This document shows positions 61,701 through 64,000 of a DNA stretch of 64,000 nt, in pieces. How positions within the stretch are numbered: position 1 is the stretch's first letter; each line of letters begins with the position of its first letter. This stretch comes from JANXQG01 sp964615095 (GTDB taxonomy: Bacteria > Planctomycetota > Planctomycetia > Pirellulales > Thermoguttaceae): assembly GCA_964615095.1 (NCBI GenBank), contig CAZTPX010000044.1, positions 1-64,000 of the forward strand. Reading direction: 5' to 3'. The notes under the pieces were generated by a model. That model was not told the DNA's origin. It saw only the letters and a program-made list of their open reading frames with translations, and searched no databases. A program made the translations under genes and the position numbers.

Positions 61701-64000
61701 GCGGCGTGGGCCGCGATTCGCAATACCTGAAACACGGCATGGAGGTCGATTTCCAGAGCCCGGACGGCAGGACGGACCTGGACCAGAACATCTTCGGCGA
61801 CGGTTATTTCCCGGACGGGCTGATCCTGCGGCAGGGCTTCAACGACGGCTGGTCGTGGGGCGGGGCCAGCACCGCGTTCATACACGATTCTTGGATCCGC
61901 GACGCCCTCACCGCCTTGGGTACGCCGAACACGCCGGGCATCTGGGTGCAGCTTTTCGTCAACGGGCTCTACTGGGGCGTCTACAACGCCGTGGCCAACA
62001 TCGACTCCGACTACGCTTCCTACTTCTTTGGTGGCAGCGCAGCGGCGTACGACGTCTACCACTACAGCGGCAACAGCGGGTGGGAGGTCAAGAGTGGGAC
62101 CATGTTGCCCTGGACCCAGATGTTCAACGTGGCCACCTACGGCAACATCAACGGCACGGGCACCGCCAGCCAGACCACCCTGGCCAACCCCACGGCCTAC
62201 GCCCTGATGGGGCAGTACCTCAACCTGCCGGACTTCTGCGACTACATCATCGTCAACTATTATGCCGGCAACACGGACTGGGACAACCACAACTACTCCG
62301 GCCTCTACCGCCCCGGCCTGGGCTTCGTCTTCCAGGACTGGGACGGCGAAATGTCGATCTACAGCGGCTGGAACAGTAGCCCGTACGTCAGCCGTATGAG
62401 CCTGGACACGAGCGGCGGTCCCTCCCAATTGCTCGTGCAACTGCTGGCCAACCCCAACTTCCGCCAGATGTTCGCCGACCACGTCTACAAGGACTTGACC
62501 ACCGTGTTGTCGTCGACCACCGCGACGGCCATGTACCAGGCCGAGGCCAACCGGATTTGGGACCCGGCCACTGGTATCGAGGGTGTCCTCGACGAGTCGG
62601 CCCGCTGGGGCAATGTGGGCGAGTTGGCCGGCACCTGGAACGAGCTGGGCACTCCCGCCACCTGGTTGGCCCATATTGACGAGGAACTCAACTCGTGGTT
62701 CCCCGTGCGGACGGCCATCATGTTCAGCCAGTTCGAGACGGCCGTGACCTTCCAGCCCGTGGGCGGCAGCAATTCGTACACCTACACGATGTATCCCGGC
62801 GTTACCCCGCCCGTGTTGTACCTCAACGGAAACCAGGAGAGCTATGGGGCCTCGGTCTCGATTGTGGGGGGCAACACGCTTACGATGACCCCCACCGGCG
62901 CCGCCATCTACTACACCACCGACGGCAACGATCCGCTGGAAAGCGAACTCAACCTGGATCTCGCCAGCATTACGATCAGCGGCACGACAGCCACGGCAAC
63001 GGTCGCCGAGACGATCGTCGGCCTGTATAACGGCGATCAACTCACCATCAGCGGGGCCGACCAATCGGCGTACGACGGCACTTTCACAGTCGCCAATGTG
63101 ACCGTAAATTCCACCGCAGATACGACGACCTTCACCTACACCGTCACGGGTACGCCCACACCCACGTCAGCCGCTACCGGAACCCCGCTCACCGCCTCGG
63201 GCGACGTCGGCTTCACGCTCAACTCCCTCACTTACTCGGGCGCGACGGCCAAAGCCACGCTCGCCGGCACGAACACCGGCCTGTACAACGGCGATGAACT
63301 CTACATCAGCGGGGCCAGCCTAAGCGCGTACAATGGCCAGTTCGCCATCGCCAATGTGACTGCAGCCGGCGGAAACACCACCTTCACCTACACCATGCTT
63401 TCGACGCCTACCGCCAATGCCAGTGGGACCATCACCACCGTAGGCAGCGTGATCAGTGCGTCGGCCAGCTTATATACTGCTCAAGGCATCCCCGTTTCGA
63501 CCACCGAGACGATCGATGCCCGCGTCCTTTCCGGGGGTACCTGGAGCGCCCTGAACTACGCGACATTCATCGAGAACCTGGCCCCCTATATCCGCGTCGC
63601 GGAAATGAATTACGACCCGTTGCCGGCCACGGCGGCGGAGATCGCCGCCGGCTACGTGGTCTCCGACACCACCGACCCCAACAAGGATTTCGAGTTCATC
63701 GAACTGCAGAACATCGGCAGTCAGACGATTGATCTCTCGGGGCTGCAGTTCACCAATGGCATCAGCTTCACGTTCCCCAACGTGACGCTGGCCGCCGGCG
63801 GGTATATCGTCGTCTGCGCTGACCCGGCCGCCTTCGCCCTCCGCTATGGCGAGTCGACGTTGGAGGCGGAATACGGCAGCAGCAACTGGGCCACCGTCGC
63901 GGCCGAGTGCGCGTACACTGGGCACTTGGCCAAGGGCGGCGAGGAAGTCACGCTCACGTCGCCCAACGGCGGCGTGATCCAGGACTTCACCTATAGCAGT
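58787..64000 (+). CDS. Giant surface protein: lamin-tail, PA14-like, CotH-kinase and repeat domains (partial, runs off right edge)
   Basis: Open from ATG 58787 to the window end without a stop (at least 1738 residues). After a very basic N terminus comes the planctomycete export motif LRLECLEVRRLLS (~31-43). Domains in order: lamin-tail domain (IISEVDPGN ... DWLEVYNPD) ~46-150; PA14-like segment ~305-410 (GYYTFGVNSDDGFQLSI); four copies of a ~70-residue beta unit (SITYSGTTATVTTTT ... YDGSF ... FKYTMSGTPAANASG); chitobiase-type C-terminal segments (IYYTTDGNDP); CotH-like kinase region ~1000-1200 with FVFQDWDGEM; a second lamin-tail domain near the end (FEFIELQNIGSQTIDLSG). Likely a surface-attached calcium-binding or adhesive protein. 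Confidence 0.88.
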   Translation, partial: MSQGGQKRGSRRSAKRRGRKLGEGLLRGRLLRLECLEVRRLLSLAPIISEVDPGNKSGITDTLPGNVSNTADWLEVYNPDPTTAVNLSGWEITKATGASNNTWNFPSGVTLGPGAFRVVFCDSAAASTANGGDNYVTTETAFSELNTGFNLPKAGDTVSLFNPSVSTTIPVSSLVYPTLANDTSYGPMETVAETDLVAAGATASYYCPTNNSLGANWTQPGFNASSWATGPTGLGFENSVPGFACTSYLANYGGTIGSVETADQVISGSIPSTSTISVTETDGLNFSGSGTGAGHFGNDNPFPLTTSVDSSDTNYVMQATGTLTISASQAGYYTFGVNSDDGFQLSITGASFQNGYGDTICSGSTLEYDGGRGAADTLGTTYLAAGSYPLNLIYFQGNGGWSMEFYAAKESSATGSGGNFDPNSILVGATTATTASGGTSTSTTPLAVTSTPFTGGSSGGQFGSAVVTNVKSAVTAALAADGSTGTSLYAVIPFSDSASLTSLTLKMQCADGYVAYLNGVPVAEANVPTLPPIASITYSGTTATVTTTTADGLSSGQQVLITGATPTLYDGSFAVTVTGADTFKYTMSGTPAANASGTMTAYNVSYNALAPQAQTSDVQATTYADVDLSSFLNSSTAGHLTATGNVLAIQVLSASASPTQMLVVPELAQMTSTISSSDFIFSTPSPGTANTAADVQASISFNTPLDTTQDNSLPDGMYYAPISLALVPNVAGMPIYYTTDTTTPGYQAVSSITFSGTTATATTTTPVQFTTGDTVQIAGATPAIYDGTFENITVTGTNSFTYTLLSTPTANASGANITATDGKLYTGPISIGTTTVLQAAVVEDGYASPFQTQTYVFPYAVVEQSNATAEAAGFPATWIGALDGQATVSADYAMSSVPTYTTAQVATALASLPVMSLVSTDAQMFGPNGIYSNSQSKTVPDATGAFEYFNASANPLGNTSSFSSQADISMYGGVGRDSQYLKHGMEVDFQSPDGRTDLDQNIFGDGYFPDGLILRQGFNDGWSWGGASTAFIHDSWIRDALTALGTPNTPGIWVQLFVNGLYWGVYNAVANIDSDYASYFFGGSAAAYDVYHYSGNSGWEVKSGTMLPWTQMFNVATYGNINGTGTASQTTLANPTAYALMGQYLNLPDFCDYIIVNYYAGNTDWDNHNYSGLYRPGLGFVFQDWDGEMSIYSGWNSSPYVSRMSLDTSGGPSQLLVQLLANPNFRQMFADHVYKDLTTVLSSTTATAMYQAEANRIWDPATGIEGVLDESARWGNVGELAGTWNELGTPATWLAHIDEELNSWFPVRTAIMFSQFETAVTFQPVGGSNSYTYTMYPGVTPPVLYLNGNQESYGASVSIVGGNTLTMTPTGAAIYYTTDGNDPLESELNLDLASITISGTTATATVAETIVGLYNGDQLTISGADQSAYDGTFTVANVTVNSTADTTTFTYTVTGTPTPTSAATGTPLTASGDVGFTLNSLTYSGATAKATLAGTNTGLYNGDELYISGASLSAYNGQFAIANVTAAGGNTTFTYTMLSTPTANASGTITTVGSVISASASLYTAQGIPVSTTETIDARVLSGGTWSALNYATFIENLAPYIRVAEMNYDPLPATAAEIAAGYVVSDTTDPNKDFEFIELQNIGSQTIDLSGLQFTNGISFTFPNVTLAAGGYIVVCADPAAFALRYGESTLEAEYGSSNWATVAAECAYTGHLAKGGEEVTLTSPNGGVIQDFTYSS

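Noticed and set aside
59219..63064. Long minus-strand frames (693 and 515 codons) inside the CotH/LTD gene
   Set aside because: Antisense to repetitive Thr/Ala/Gly codons; Arg/Gly/His-rich with no domain, while the plus frame has clear domains.

Overview
The window looks like chromosomal DNA of a planctomycete, probably of the Pirellulales or a relative. Two giant secreted proteins carry the planctomycete N-terminal motif of the type LESLEQRRLLS. Other pointers are PEP-CTERM sorting signals, a DUF1580 protein, a CotH/lamin-tail surface protein, and high G+C with long antisense shadow ORFs. These assignments are from recall of families; no search was run.

Bases 1-42690 are mostly host chromosome. 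In order they hold: a huge FHA/coiled-coil protein (interrupted by a 100-N gap); DksA-like and HtrA-like genes with a 4-base overlap; a tyrosine-type phosphatase with a nucleoside hydrolase; an SNF2 helicase with a small partner; an IS transposase remnant; a cyclophilin/RTX-type surface protein; an RNB exonuclease; 2-oxoglutarate dehydrogenase E1 and E2 (sucA, sucB); an isocitrate dehydrogenase-type enzyme; an ArnT-like glycosyltransferase; tilS; guaA; ilvD; a HAD hydrolase; an SDR; a pyruvate kinase with residues typical of K+-independent enzymes; an MFS transporter; a ThuA-like protein; a three-gene cluster (membrane protein, degenerate CpsD-like ATPase, ExeA-like ATPase) resembling polysaccharide-export loci; and a 1221-residue PQQ-propeller membrane protein.

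The main finding is an integrated mobile element of about 15.8 kb (42722-58548) in the 3' half of a tRNA-Phe(GAA) gene. The last 43 bases of the tRNA region recur exactly at 58506-58548, and a tyrosine integrase starts 120 bases inside the left end. The element carries an OmpR-type winged-helix protein, a DUF1580 protein (possible excisionase), a primase-polymerase, a single-chain fusion of topoisomerase VI-B-like and VI-A-like halves (a topoisomerase VIII-type enzyme), a retropepsin-like protease with a small partner, a decayed serine recombinase, an XRE regulator followed by a palindromic operator pair, several unrecognised genes, and three PEP-CTERM surface proteins as apparent cargo. One of those is an in-frame fusion of two complete PEP-CTERM proteins. 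I see no conjugation or capsid genes. It reads as an integrated plasmid-like element with its own DNA-replication and topology module.

To the right (58787 to the edge) lies an open-ended CotH/lamin-tail surface protein of at least 1738 residues. Several intergenic regions on the host side carry long imperfect palindromes that look like dispersed repeats.
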